DNA from: Alphaproteobacteria bacterium
Lineage (GTDB): Bacteria > Pseudomonadota > Alphaproteobacteria > Caulobacterales > Aquidulcibacteraceae
Direction of reading: 5' to 3'
DNA length: 48,512 nucleotides
Assembly (NCBI GenBank): GCA_018969015.1
Contig: JAGWZE010000026.1
Location: 1-48,512, forward strand
This document shows, in pieces, positions 39,621-48,503 of this stretch (position 1 is the first letter of the stretch; every line of letters begins with the position of its first letter). The translations under genes and the position numbers were made by a program. The notes under the pieces were generated by a model. That model did no database searches. It was not told where the DNA came from and saw only the letters and a list, made by a program, of their open reading frames with translations.

Positions 39621-41627
39621 TTACCCCGTAATGGACTTCACCTTCACGTATTCGCCCGGCGCGTCGCCCAGCACCGGCAGCTTGCCGTCGCCGGGCGTGC
39701 GGGCTTTCACCATCGGGCCGGACATCTCGGAGAGCCAGCGGTGCCAGTCCGGCCACCAGGAGCCGGGCGTCTCGACGGCGTCGGCGATCCACTCGTCGAC
39801 GGTGTCGGGCAGGGCCGCGTTGGTCCAGTATTGGTATTTGTTCGCGTCCGGATGATTGATCACGCCGGCGATGTGGCCCGAGCCGGCCATCATGTAGCGC
39901 ACCGGGCCGCCGAACCGCTTCGCGCCGCGATAGACGCTGGCGTAGGGCGCGATGTGATCCTCGCGCGAGGATTGCATGTAGATCGGGATCTTCACGTCGC
40001 CGAGCGAAAGCTTCTCGCCGAGCAGCGTCAGCTCGCCCTTCGAGAGCGCGTTCTTCTGGTAGAACGTGGTGAGATAGAAGAGGTGCAGCGCGCGCGGCAT
40101 GCGCGTCTGGTCGCTGTTCCAGTAGAGCAGGTCGAACGGCGGCGGCTGGTTGCCGAGATAGTAGTTGTCGACGACGTAGTTCCAGATCAGGTCGTTCGAG
40201 CGCAGCGAGTTGAACGTGTCGGCCATCGCCTGCGCGTCGAGCAGGCCGCCCTTCGAGTCCATGCGATCGCGGAGATAGTTCACGCCGGGCTCGTCGCTGA
40301 AGATCAGGAGATCGCCGGAGAGTTCGAAATCGGTCTGCGAGGCGAAGAACGTCGCGCTCTGGATGCGGGCGTCGCCCTTCTTGGCCATGTAGGCGAGGGT
40401 GGAGGCGAGCAGTGTGCCGCCGATGCAGTAGCCGACGGTGTTGACGCGGTCCTCGCCGGTGGCGTCCTGCACCGCCTGCACGGCGGCGTAGATGCCGTCG
40501 CGCATGTAGTCCTCGAACGTCTCTTCGGCCATCTTCTCGTCGGGGTTCACCCACGAGGCCAGGAACACGGTGTGGCCCTGCGCGAGCAGCCAGCGGATCA
40601 TGGAGTTCTTCGGCTGAAGATCCATGATGTAGAATTTGTTGATCCAGGGCGGGAAGATCAGCAGCGGCGTCTTCAGCACCGTCTCGGTCGTGGGGGTGTA
40701 CTGAAGGATCTCGATGATCGGATTGCGGAAGATCACCTTGCCCGGCGTCGTGGCGAGGTTCTTGCCGACCTCGAAGGCGTTGGGATCGGCTTGGCTGATC
40801 GAGAGATAGCCTTTGCCGCGCTTCAGATCGCCGGCGAGGTTGTCGAGCCCGCGCATCAGATTGGCGCCGGATTGCTCGAGCGTCGCGCGCAGGATCGTCG
40901 GGTTCGTCAGAAGGAAGTTCGACGGGGAGGCCGCGTCGACGGCCTGCTTGATGAAGAACGCCGCCTTGCGCTTGGCCTGCGGATCGACGCCGTCGGCCTG
41001 CTCGACGAGATTGGCGATCCAGCCGGCGGTGGCGAGATAGGTCTCGCGCATCATGCTGAAGAAGGGATCGGTCTGCCACTCCGGGTCCTTGAAGCGGCGG
41101 TCCTTGATCGGCACGAGCGGTGCGCCGGCCTGCGGGCCCTGCATGTAGCGCACGGCGTGCGACTGCCAGATTTCGCCGAACTGGCGCCAGAGATCAGCAT
41201 GGGCTTCGCGCAGCGTCTCGGGCTTGAGGGCGAGATCGCGCCAGACGGCGCTGACCGCGCCGTTGACGTCGAACGGGTCGGCGCGCATCGGCGCGGCGTT
41301 CATCGACTGGTCCTGGAACGCGGTCGAGAACACGTTGTTCGCCCGCGTCATGGCGTCGGCCAGGTTGGCGGAGAGGCGCTGCAGCGTCTCCTGCGTCTGG
41401 GCCCGCATGAGGTCGCGCACGCTGGCGGGCTGCGGGGGCGGCGCGGCGGCCTTGGGGGCCTCCTTGGCCGGCGCGGCCTGGGGCTGGGCGGCCTTGGGGG
41501 AAGCGGCTTCGGCCGGCGCCGCCTGGGCGGGCTGGACGGGCGCGGCCGCAGCGGCGGGGGCGGTCTTGGCGCGCGGGGCGCGCGGCGGGGCGGCGTCTGA
41601 AGAGGATTTGCGGCTACGGCCGGACAT
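39621..41627 (-). CDS. phaC: Class I poly(3-hydroxyalkanoate) synthase
   Basis: Polymerises hydroxyacyl-CoA into storage polyester at the granule surface. The lipase-like box is GYCIGG with the nucleophile Cys401; the other triad residues are Asp557 (SSREDHIAPY) and His585 (AGSGHIAGVINHP). The last ~560 residues match class I PhaC (LLIFPPWINKFYIMDLQP, WVNPDEKMAEETFEDYM). The first ~70 residues are an Ala/Pro/Lys-rich extension. The ATG at 41627 has GAGGGAG upstream and gives 668 residues; upstream open frame is not needed. No phaA, phaB, phasin or phaR gene is nearby. Confidence 0.96.
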   Translation of the reverse strand: MSGRSRKSSSDAAPPRAPRAKTAPAAAAAPVQPAQAAPAEAASPKAAQPQAAPAKEAPKAAAPPPQPASVRDLMRAQTQETLQRLSANLADAMTRANNVFSTAFQDQSMNAAPMRADPFDVNGAVSAVWRDLALKPETLREAHADLWRQFGEIWQSHAVRYMQGPQAGAPLVPIKDRRFKDPEWQTDPFFSMMRETYLATAGWIANLVEQADGVDPQAKRKAAFFIKQAVDAASPSNFLLTNPTILRATLEQSGANLMRGLDNLAGDLKRGKGYLSISQADPNAFEVGKNLATTPGKVIFRNPIIEILQYTPTTETVLKTPLLIFPPWINKFYIMDLQPKNSMIRWLLAQGHTVFLASWVNPDEKMAEETFEDYMRDGIYAAVQAVQDATGEDRVNTVGYCIGGTLLASTLAYMAKKGDARIQSATFFASQTDFELSGDLLIFSDEPGVNYLRDRMDSKGGLLDAQAMADTFNSLRSNDLIWNYVVDNYYLGNQPPPFDLLYWNSDQTRMPRALHLFYLTTFYQKNALSKGELTLLGEKLSLGDVKIPIYMQSSREDHIAPYASVYRGAKRFGGPVRYMMAGSGHIAGVINHPDANKYQYWTNAALPDTVDEWIADAVETPGSWWPDWHRWLSEMSGPMVKARTPGDGKLPVLGDAPGEYVKVKSITG

Positions 41628-41742
41628 CGTCGTCTCCCTCGTCCCGCGGTTCAGGCCTCTTTGGAGCCGATGCCGCGCCGGACAATGCATGCGAATGGTG
41701 GCACAGGCCTACGCGCTGGTATAGGACGGTCGCTCTACGCCG

Positions 41743-42171
41743 ATGGAGATGCGGGTGCCAGCCACGCCTTGGGCCCAGCGAACGCCGAGGAAGATCGCGA
41801 TCGTGGCGGCCGCTTTGGCCGCTGCGGCCGGCGTCGCGTCGTGCGCGTCCGCCGATCCGGTGGCCTCTGGACCGCATCCCGACTGGTTCGTGGCGCAGGC
41901 CAAGGCCCTGGACGCGAAGGGTTTTCCCAGCCTTTCGGCGATCCCTCGAGCTAGCGGGCCGGGGCGTTCCGGCGCCACCTGGTCCGCGATCGGCGCCGAG
42001 CTTCGCGCCGAAGGGGCCCAGGTCCTGGCGTCGCCGCGCAACGTCCCGGCCGATCTCAAGGACCTCGAATCGTTCGAGGCCGAAGCCCGCCGCGCCGCGA
42101 CGCCGCCGCCCGCCCAGGGGACGCCCATGACGTCCACCGCGGCCAAGCCGGCGCAACCCAAGGCGCCCTGA
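41743..42171 (+). CDS. Unknown lipoprotein
   Basis: A 142-residue exported protein of no recognised family. After a basic N-terminus, a hydrophobic run (IAIVAAALAAAAGVASC) ends in a lipobox with the likely lipidated Cys34. The mature part has PHPDWFVAQAKALDAKGFPS and a Pro/Ala-rich end. The pattern HPDWFVAQAKALDAKGFPSL suggests a small conserved alphaproteobacterial family, but I cannot name it. It is divergent from phaC and 65 bases ahead of the aminotransferase gene; a TATAGG 20 bases before the start may be its -10. Confidence 0.75.
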   Translation: MEMRVPATPWAQRTPRKIAIVAAALAAAAGVASCASADPVASGPHPDWFVAQAKALDAKGFPSLSAIPRASGPGRSGATWSAIGAELRAEGAQVLASPRNVPADLKDLESFEAEARRAATPPPAQGTPMTSTAAKPAQPKAP

Positions 42172-42236
42172 CGAAATCGGCCCGCGCGCCTTTGACCGAG
42201 CTTCGCGCGCCGGGCCTTTGATGGACCCTCCGATCC

Positions 42237-43433
42237 ATGACCGAGTTCTACAAGATCCGCCGGTTGCCGCCGTACGTTTTCGAGAGCGTCAACAAGCTGA
42301 AGGCGCAGCTGCGCAACAAGGGCGTCGACATCATCGATTTCGGGATGGGCAATCCCGATCTGCCCGTGCCGCCGCACATCGTCGAGAAGCTCGTGGAGGC
42401 GGCGCAGAAGCCGCGCACCAACCGCTATTCGGCCTCCCGCGGCATTCCGGGCCTGCGCAAAGCGATGGCCGGCTATTACGAGCGGCGCTTCGGCGTGAAG
42501 CTCAATCCCGACACGCAGATCGTCGCGACGTTGGGCTCCAAGGAAGGCTTCGCTAATCTCGCCCAGGCGATCACCGCGCCCGGCGACGTGATCATCGCGC
42601 CGAACCCTTCCTATCCGATCCACGCCTTCGGCTTCATCATGGCGGGCGGCGTGATCCGCTCGATCGAGGCGCATAGCCCCGAGCAGTATCTGGCGGGCAT
42701 CGATCGCGCGGTGCGCCACTCGGTGCCGCCGCCGATCGCGATGATCGTGTGCTATCCGGCGAACCCGACGGCACAGGTCGTCGATCTCGACTTCTACAAG
42801 GAAGCCGTCGCGCTCGCGAAGAAGCACGGCATGTTCCTGCTCTCGGACATGGCGTACTCGGAAGTCTATTTCGAGGGCGATCCGCCGCCGTCGGTCCTGC
42901 AGGTGCCGGGCGCGCTCGACGTCGCCGTCGAGGTCAACACCCTCTCGAAAACCTACTCGATGGCGGGCTTCCGCGTCGGCTTCGCGCTCGGCAACGAGCG
43001 CCTGATCGCAGCGCTCGCGCGCGTGAAGTCGTATCTCGACTACGGCGCCTACACGCCGATCCAGGTGGCCGCCGCCGCCGCGCTCAACGGCCCGCAGGAC
43101 TGTGTCGAGGAGATGCGCAACACCTACAAGGCGCGGCGCGACGTTCTGATCGACAGCTTCGCAAAGGCAGGGTGGGCGATTCCGAAACCGTCCGCGTCGA
43201 TGTTCGCCTGGACGCAGATCCCCGAACCATTCCGTCACCTCGGCAGCGTCGAGTTCGCCAAGCGGCTGATGGAGGGCGCCGAGTTCGCCGTCGCGCCGGG
43301 GGCCGGCTTCGGCGAGTATGGCGACCAGTACGTGCGTCTCGCCTTCGTAGAGAACGAGGCGCGCATCCGTCAGGCTGCGCGCAACCTGAAGAAGTTCCTG
43401 CAGTCCAACAGCGCCAAGCAGGCCGCCGAATGA
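42237..43433 (+). CDS. alaC: PLP-dependent aminotransferase, alanine-transaminase (AlaC) type
   Basis: A class I/II fold-type I aminotransferase of 398 residues. FGMGNPDLPVPPHIVEKL, the Tyr/Asn/Asp cofactor residues in YPANPTAQVVDLDFYKEAV and LLSDMAYSEVYFEG, the Schiff-base Lys in LSKTYSMAGFRVG and the Arg near YVRLAFVENE are all seen. The sequence type matches E. coli AlaC and the LL-diaminopimelate aminotransferase-like enzymes often annotated beside hom; glutamate-pyruvate transamination is most likely, though diaminopimelate-type activity cannot be excluded. It overlaps hom by 4 bases, so the two are coupled. Confidence 0.85.
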   Translation: MTEFYKIRRLPPYVFESVNKLKAQLRNKGVDIIDFGMGNPDLPVPPHIVEKLVEAAQKPRTNRYSASRGIPGLRKAMAGYYERRFGVKLNPDTQIVATLGSKEGFANLAQAITAPGDVIIAPNPSYPIHAFGFIMAGGVIRSIEAHSPEQYLAGIDRAVRHSVPPPIAMIVCYPANPTAQVVDLDFYKEAVALAKKHGMFLLSDMAYSEVYFEGDPPPSVLQVPGALDVAVEVNTLSKTYSMAGFRVGFALGNERLIAALARVKSYLDYGAYTPIQVAAAAALNGPQDCVEEMRNTYKARRDVLIDSFAKAGWAIPKPSASMFAWTQIPEPFRHLGSVEFAKRLMEGAEFAVAPGAGFGEYGDQYVRLAFVENEARIRQAARNLKKFLQSNSAKQAAE

Positions 43434-44734
43434 GCACGCGGGAGGGGGCTTTGCGGATCGGCGTGGCCGGGCTCGGCACCGTCGGCGGCGGATTGTTGAA
43501 GCTGCTCGCGGCGCGCGGCGCGCGCGGCGGGGAGCGTCCGCTCGAGGTGGTCGCGGTTTCGGCGCGCAATCGCTCGCGCAAGCGCGACGTCGACATCTCC
43601 CGCTACGCGTGGGCGGACGATCCGGTGCAGCTCGCGGCCGATCCGAACATCGACATCTTCGTCGAGCTGATCGGCGGCTCGGACGGGCCCGCCAAGCGTG
43701 CGGTGGAAGTGGCGCTGCAGCGCGGCGCGCACGTCGTCACCGCCAACAAGGCGCTGTTGGCCGAACATGGCGCCGATCTCGCGCGCCTTTCGGAAAAGAC
43801 CGGCGGGCAGATCGCCTTCGAGGCGGCCGTCGGCGGCGGCATGCCGATCGTCAAGGCGATCAAGGAAAGCCTCGCGGGCTGCGACGTCGGCGCGATCGCC
43901 GGCGTTCTCAACGGCACGTGCAACTATCTGCTGACCGAGATGGAGGCGAGCGGCCGCAGCTTCGCGGACGTGCTCGCCGACGCCCAGCGCCTCGGCTACG
44001 CGGAAGCCGATCCGACGATGGACGTCGGCGGCTTCGACGCCGGCCACAAGATCGCGCTGCTCGCGGCGATCGGCTTCGGCGCCGCGCCCGATTTCCAGGC
44101 CGTCGAGGTCGAGGGCGTCGAGAACGTCACGCTCACCGACATCCGCCTCGCCGGCAAGCTCGGCTATCGCATCAAGCTCGTCGCCAAGGCCGAGCGCCGC
44201 GACGGCCGCGTCGACGTCTCGGTGGCGCCGCGTCTCCTGGCGTTCGATCACCCGCTCGCGCGCATCGACGGCCCGCTCAACGCGGCCGTGGTCGACGCCG
44301 ATCCCGTCGGCCGGCTCACCTTCGTCGGCCGCGGCGCCGGGGAAGGGCCCACCGCCTCCGCCGTCGCCGCCGACCTCATCGATCTCGCGCTCGGCGTGCG
44401 TCGCCCCGTGTTCGGTCGACCGATCGACACGCTCTCGAGCTTCGAACCGATCGATCGCGCCCACGAACACGGCCGCTACTATCTGCGCCTGCTCGTGAAG
44501 GATCGTCCCGGCGTCATTGCGGCGGTATCGGACCGCCTCGGCCGCGCCGGCGTGTCGATCGAAAGCATCCTCCAGCAACCCACACCCGGCGCCGACGCCG
44601 TGCCGATCGTGCTGACGACGCAGTCTTGCGCGCGCACGGCGCTCGATTCCGCCGTCGCCGAGATCGGCGCGCTCGACGCGATGACCGAACCGCCGCGCGT
44701 GATGCGTGTCGAGGACAAGGGCAGTTGGGTGTGA
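43430..44734 (+). CDS. hom: Homoserine dehydrogenase
   Basis: Reduces aspartate semialdehyde to homoserine for threonine and methionine synthesis. The 434 residues have the NAD(P) loop IGVAGLGTVGGGLLKLL, TANKALLAEHG, the catalytic region GGGMPIVKAIKESLAGC and GVLNGTCNYLLTEM, the substrate residues EADPTMDVGGFDAGHK (catalytic Lys follows), and a C-terminal ACT domain (YYLRLLVKDRPGVIAAVSDR), which implies feedback control. The ATG overlaps the aminotransferase stop (ATGA). The longer frame starting upstream inside that gene is not coding. glpX follows after 71 bases. Confidence 0.96.
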   Translation: MSTREGALRIGVAGLGTVGGGLLKLLAARGARGGERPLEVVAVSARNRSRKRDVDISRYAWADDPVQLAADPNIDIFVELIGGSDGPAKRAVEVALQRGAHVVTANKALLAEHGADLARLSEKTGGQIAFEAAVGGGMPIVKAIKESLAGCDVGAIAGVLNGTCNYLLTEMEASGRSFADVLADAQRLGYAEADPTMDVGGFDAGHKIALLAAIGFGAAPDFQAVEVEGVENVTLTDIRLAGKLGYRIKLVAKAERRDGRVDVSVAPRLLAFDHPLARIDGPLNAAVVDADPVGRLTFVGRGAGEGPTASAVAADLIDLALGVRRPVFGRPIDTLSSFEPIDRAHEHGRYYLRLLVKDRPGVIAAVSDRLGRAGVSIESILQQPTPGADAVPIVLTTQSCARTALDSAVAEIGALDAMTEPPRVMRVEDKGSWV

Positions 44735-44805
44735 CGGCTGAGCCGTCATCCTGGCCCGCGCCGCGGGGCGGGGACCAGATTTGGAATACGAACGTGGAGC
44801 AGAAC

Positions 44806-45759
44806 ATGTCCGCCGATTTCCTGACCGACGAACTGGCCGCGGGCTTCGCGCGCGTGACGTCGCTCGCCGCCATCGCCGCCGCCAAGGTCGCCGGCCGTGG
44901 GGACGAAAAGCTGGCCGATCAGGCGGCCGTGGACGCCATGCGGACGGCCCTCAACGCCATGCAGATGCAGGGCCGCATCGTCATCGGGGAAGGCGAGCGC
45001 GACGAGGCGCCGATGCTGTACATCGGTGAGGAGGTCGGCGCCGGCAATGGCATCGCGCTCGACATCGCGCTCGATCCGCTCGAGGGCACCACGCTCACCG
45101 CCAAGGCGATGGCCAACGCGCTCGCCGTGATCGCCGTCGCGCCGCGCGGCGGGCTGCTGCACGCGCCGGACACCTACATGGACAAGCTGGCCGTCGGCCC
45201 CGGCTACCCCGAGAACATCGTCGATCTCGACGCGCCCGCGGGCGACAACGCGCTCGCGCTCGCCAAGGCCAAAGGCGTCGCGCCGAGCGAGATCGGCGTC
45301 TGCGTGCTCGATCGTCCGCGCCACCAAGCGATCATCGACAGCCTGCGCGCCGTCGGTGCGCGCGTGCACCTGATCTCGGACGGCGACGTCGCCGGCGTGA
45401 TCTACACCACCGATCCCGAGACCGGCATCGACATGTATGTCGGCCAGGGCGGCGCGCCGGAGGGCGTCCTCGCGGCGGCCGCGCTGAAATGTGTCGGCGG
45501 CCAGTTCCAGGGCCGGCTCGTGTTCCGCAACGACGACGAGCGCGCCCGCGCCGAGCGCACCGGCATCACGGATTTCAAGCGCCGATATTCCCTGCACGAA
45601 CTCGTCGCGACTCACGCCATCTTCGCCGCTTCGGGCGTCACGAACGGCGCCCTCCTGCGGGGCGTGAAGACCATGAACGGACATGTCCGCACGCACGCGC
45701 TGGTGATGAACTCGGCGACGGGCTCGGTCCTCGAGATCGCCGCCAAGTATCCACGGTAA
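44806..45759 (+). CDS. glpX: Class II fructose-1,6-bisphosphatase
   Basis: Hydrolyses fructose 1,6-bisphosphate in gluconeogenesis. The 317 residues show the metal and phosphate motifs IVIGEGERDEAPMLYIGEE, LDIALDPLEGTT and the later VGQGGAPEGVLAAAALKC. The ATG at 44806 has GGAG six bases upstream; a GTG at 44794 is less likely. Genes hom, glpX and recJ in this order are usual in alphaproteobacteria. It ends 4 bases before recJ. A GC-rich half-palindrome lies in the gap before it. Confidence 0.95.
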   Translation: MSADFLTDELAAGFARVTSLAAIAAAKVAGRGDEKLADQAAVDAMRTALNAMQMQGRIVIGEGERDEAPMLYIGEEVGAGNGIALDIALDPLEGTTLTAKAMANALAVIAVAPRGGLLHAPDTYMDKLAVGPGYPENIVDLDAPAGDNALALAKAKGVAPSEIGVCVLDRPRHQAIIDSLRAVGARVHLISDGDVAGVIYTTDPETGIDMYVGQGGAPEGVLAAAALKCVGGQFQGRLVFRNDDERARAERTGITDFKRRYSLHELVATHAIFAASGVTNGALLRGVKTMNGHVRTHALVMNSATGSVLEIAAKYPR

Positions 45760-45763
45760 GGGG

Positions 45764-47563
45764 ATGGCGGCCGCCGACGGCTCCCAGGCGCCGCGCGCCT
45801 TTCTGGGCGTCGCCCGCTCCTTGAGCGGCAAGTACTGGCGCGAACGTCCGGCCGATCTCGGTCTCGTCGAAAGCCATCGTCGCAAGCTGCAGCTGCCGGA
45901 AGTGGCCGCGCGGATGCTCGCCGCGCGCGGCGTCTCCGCCGAGGATGCACCGGGTTTTCTCGACCCGACGCTGCGCCGCTTCTTCCCCGATCCGTCGACC
46001 TTCATCGACATGGACAAGGCCGCCGCGATCCTGGAGGACGCGATCCAGGACGGCCGCAAGGTCGCGGTGTTCGCCGACTACGACGTCGACGGCGGCACCT
46101 CCGCGGCGCTGCTCGTCCGCTATTTCCGCGCCCGCGGCCGCGATCTCGTCATCTACGTGCCGGACCGCATGAAGGAGGGCTACGGCCCCTCCGCCTATGC
46201 GTTCGAACGGCTCAAAGAGATGGGCATGGATCTCGTCGTCACCGTCGATTGCGGCGCGGCGGCGCATGGTCCGCTCGAGGCCGCGGCGGCGCTGGGGCTC
46301 CAGGTCGTCGTGTTCGACCACCATTTGATGAGCGGCCCGCCGCCGCCGTCGCTCGCCTGCGTCAACCCGAACCGCCCCGATTGCCCCTCGGGGCAGGGCG
46401 CGCTCACCGCCGCCGGCGTCGTGCTCGTCGCGCTCGCCGCGCTCAACCGCGAAGCGCGCAAACGCGGCTCGATCGGGTCGAACCATCTGCCCGACATCCT
46501 GCAGCTGCTGGATCTCTCCGCGCTCGGCACCGTGTGCGACGTCGCCCCGCTCACGGGGTTCAACCGCGCGATCGTCGCGCAGGGCCTGAAGATCCTTGCG
46601 AAGCAGAACAATCCCGGCCTGAAGGCGCTTGCCGCCGGCGCGGGGCGCGAAAGCGTCGGCCAGGTCTATGACCTCGGCTTCATCCTGGGGCCCCGGCTCA
46701 ACGCCGGCGGCCGCGTCGGCGACAGCTCGCTCGCCGCGCGTCTTCTGTCCACGGACGATCCGGCCGAAGCGGCGCGCATCGCCGCCGAGCTCGAGGCGCT
46801 CAACGCCGAACGGCGTCAGCGCGAAGCCGACATGCTGCTCGAAGCCGCGAACGCGGCGGATGCGGACAAGAACCCCGTCATCGTCGTCGGCCAGCCGCAC
46901 TGGCACCCCGGCGTGATCGGCATCGCCGCGGGCCGCCTCAAGGAGCGCACCCTGAAGCCGACGATCGTGCTCGGCGGGGGCGGCGAGGGCGAACCGGCCA
47001 AGGGCTCGGGCCGCTCCGTCACGGGGGTCAATCTCGGGCGCGCCGTCGCCGCCGCGGCGCGCGAGGGCATCGCGCTCGCCGGCGGCGGGCACGCCATGGC
47101 CGCCGGTCTCACCATCGCCTGGGATCGCGTGGACGACCTGCGCGCGTTCCTGGCCGAGACCATGGGCGCCGAGATCTCGGCGGCCGCCGACGAAGCCCGC
47201 ACGCTCTGGATCGACGCCGCCGCCGCGCCCGGCGCGATCGACCTTCCGCTGCTCGACGCCATGGACCGCATCGGCCCCTATGGCGCCGGCCACCCCGAGC
47301 CGATCTTTGGTCTGGCTGACGTCCGCGTGTCCTACTCGGCGCCGGTCAAAGGCGGCGAGCACGTGCGGTTCGTGCTGGAAGACCCCGCCGGCCGCAAAGT
47401 GCGCGGCATCGCCTTCCGCGCCGGCGGCCAGCCGATCGGCGACGTTCTCTCCCGGAAAGGCGCCCTGATCCACGCCGCCGTCCGCGCCAAGCGCAACACC
47501 TTCGGCGGCGGGGAAAAGGCCGAAGTCGAACTCGTCGACGCCGCCGAGTCCAAGCCGGGCTGA
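45764..47563 (+). CDS. recJ: Single-stranded-DNA-specific exonuclease RecJ
   Basis: A 5'-3' single-strand exonuclease for recombination and mismatch repair. The 599 residues have the DHH phosphoesterase motifs FADYDVDGGTSAALLVRY, VTVDCGAAAHGPLEAA and VVVFDHHLMSG, then RLNAGGRVGDSSLAARLL, and the DHHA1 motif AGGGHAMAAGLTI; an OB-fold C-terminal part follows (from about 480). The start is an ATG 4 bases after the glpX stop in AAGGGG context (ggtaaggggatgg), so the pair is likely co-translated. Identity certain. Confidence 0.96.
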   Translation: MAAADGSQAPRAFLGVARSLSGKYWRERPADLGLVESHRRKLQLPEVAARMLAARGVSAEDAPGFLDPTLRRFFPDPSTFIDMDKAAAILEDAIQDGRKVAVFADYDVDGGTSAALLVRYFRARGRDLVIYVPDRMKEGYGPSAYAFERLKEMGMDLVVTVDCGAAAHGPLEAAAALGLQVVVFDHHLMSGPPPPSLACVNPNRPDCPSGQGALTAAGVVLVALAALNREARKRGSIGSNHLPDILQLLDLSALGTVCDVAPLTGFNRAIVAQGLKILAKQNNPGLKALAAGAGRESVGQVYDLGFILGPRLNAGGRVGDSSLAARLLSTDDPAEAARIAAELEALNAERRQREADMLLEAANAADADKNPVIVVGQPHWHPGVIGIAAGRLKERTLKPTIVLGGGGEGEPAKGSGRSVTGVNLGRAVAAAAREGIALAGGGHAMAAGLTIAWDRVDDLRAFLAETMGAEISAAADEARTLWIDAAAAPGAIDLPLLDAMDRIGPYGAGHPEPIFGLADVRVSYSAPVKGGEHVRFVLEDPAGRKVRGIAFRAGGQPIGDVLSRKGALIHAAVRAKRNTFGGGEKAEVELVDAAESKPG

Positions 47564-47602
47564 GCCCGTTGGCCGCTCGCGGGCGAACCGCGCGCCAGCC
47601 TC

Positions 47603-47631
47603 TTGCATGCCCCGGCGGTCGTCGATATACC
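47603..47631 (+). promoter_or_regulatory. Promoter of the tRNA-Glu gene
   Basis: TTGCAT and TATACC with the ideal 17-base spacer lie 17 bases before the tRNA 5' end. The placement fits a short leader removed by RNase P. Confidence 0.72.
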
Positions 47632-47648
47632 CGCGTCTCCCTGCAGAC

Positions 47649-47723
47649 GGCCCGTTCGTCTATCGGTTAGGACGTCAGGTTTTCAACCTGAAAAGAGGGG
47701 TTCGACTCCCCTACGGGCTGCCA
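47649..47723 (+). tRNA. tRNA-Glu (anticodon UUC)
   Basis: Folds as a cloverleaf: a 7-bp acceptor stem (GGCCCGT with ACGGGCT, the terminal pair G-U), D arm with ATCGGTTAGG, anticodon stem CAGGT/ACCTG around TTTTCAA (anticodon TTC), T arm AGGGG-TTCGACT-CCCCT, discriminator G and encoded CCA. It reads glutamate codons and also supplies haem synthesis in bacteria that use the C5 route, though alphaproteobacteria normally use the C4 route. Confidence 0.97.
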
Positions 47724-47950
47724 GGGCTCATTGAATTTTCAGCGCATTTTACTTCACCCCACCGCCTACCCACGCGCTTACCACCGAACGCGCGCGGCTT
47801 GGTCTGAATTTGGGCTCGCCCAGCCCGATTTCGGACGGCTCGGCTCGGGTCGTGCTTTGGCCGGTTAACGCCCATGCGCATGGCCGGCCTGCGATGCGCA
47901 TTTGGCGCGGGTTTCGGGTTAACGGTGGCGAGGCTGGCCGCGCCGTCGAA

Positions 47951-47986
47951 CAAAAACGCCCCCGGCCCAGAAGGCGCGGGGGCGTT
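47951..47986 (-). terminator. Rho-independent terminator of the right-end lipoprotein gene
   Basis: On the minus strand a perfect 10-bp stem (AACGCCCCCG / CGGGGGCGTT) with a 12-base loop is followed by TTTTTG. It stands 22 bases after the lipoprotein stop. The rest of the 285-base gap to the tRNA holds only the GGTTAACG repeats described in the findings. Confidence 0.88.
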
Positions 47987-48008
47987 ACGTCTGCATAGGA
48001 GATCGGAT

Positions 48009-48503
48009 CTAGTTCTTTGGAGCTGTCGTCGCCGCCGTTGCAGCCGGCGGCGACGCGGCGGGCGTTGCCACCGGCGCGGGGGCCGGGGCCGCTTGCACGA
48101 CGGCGGCCGGCGCCGGGGCCGGCGTCTCAGGTTCGAGCGTGATGCGCATCGGGTTTGGAACGAGATCCAGCATTGCGCCCGAGGCAGCATCCACGCCGGC
48201 GCCGATCACGCCTCCAAGGATCACGTTACCGGCCATACCGGCCCCGCCAGCCCCGGCAACCTTCGTGACGACGTTCGATGTGACGGACTTATAGCCGGGC
48301 TTGGTAACCGTGACCGCAAACGTCGACTTGCGAGGCATTTTGAAAGTGCATGGCGTCGAAGTGCACGAAAATCCGTTGCTCGTTTGAACAGCCGCGCCCC
48401 CCGGCGTGGTCTCGACTGTAAACGCCGTGTTGGTGCCGCGCGTAACCGTTGCACAGCCGGAAGCGAGGACCGCGACAGCGGCCAATGCCAAAATCGTTCT
48501 CAT
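48009..48503 (-). CDS. Unknown lipoprotein with PEGA-like N-terminal part
   Basis: A 164-residue envelope protein. The signal sequence TILALAAVAVLASGC has a lipobox (Cys17). The mature N-terminal half (VTRGTNTAFTVETTPGGAAV to KPGYKSVT) has the beta-rich look of a PEGA-type surface domain, with two cysteines in SCTSTPC that may form a disulfide. A glycine-rich hydrophobic segment (about 84-107) follows, then VPNPMRITLEP and a low-complexity Ala/Pro/Thr tail. The ATG at 48503 is 9 bases from the window edge, so its promoter is outside. Function unknown; similar short lipoproteins are widespread in proteobacteria. Confidence 0.82.
   Translation of the reverse strand: MRTILALAAVAVLASGCATVTRGTNTAFTVETTPGGAAVQTSNGFSCTSTPCTFKMPRKSTFAVTVTKPGYKSVTSNVVTKVAGAGGAGMAGNVILGGVIGAGVDAASGAMLDLVPNPMRITLEPETPAPAPAAVVQAAPAPAPVATPAASPPAATAATTAPKN

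Noticed and set aside
47700-47760. Phage or island attachment site at the tRNA-Glu 3' end
   Set aside because: No integrase and no second copy of the tRNA end in the window; the right side cannot be judged because the window ends.
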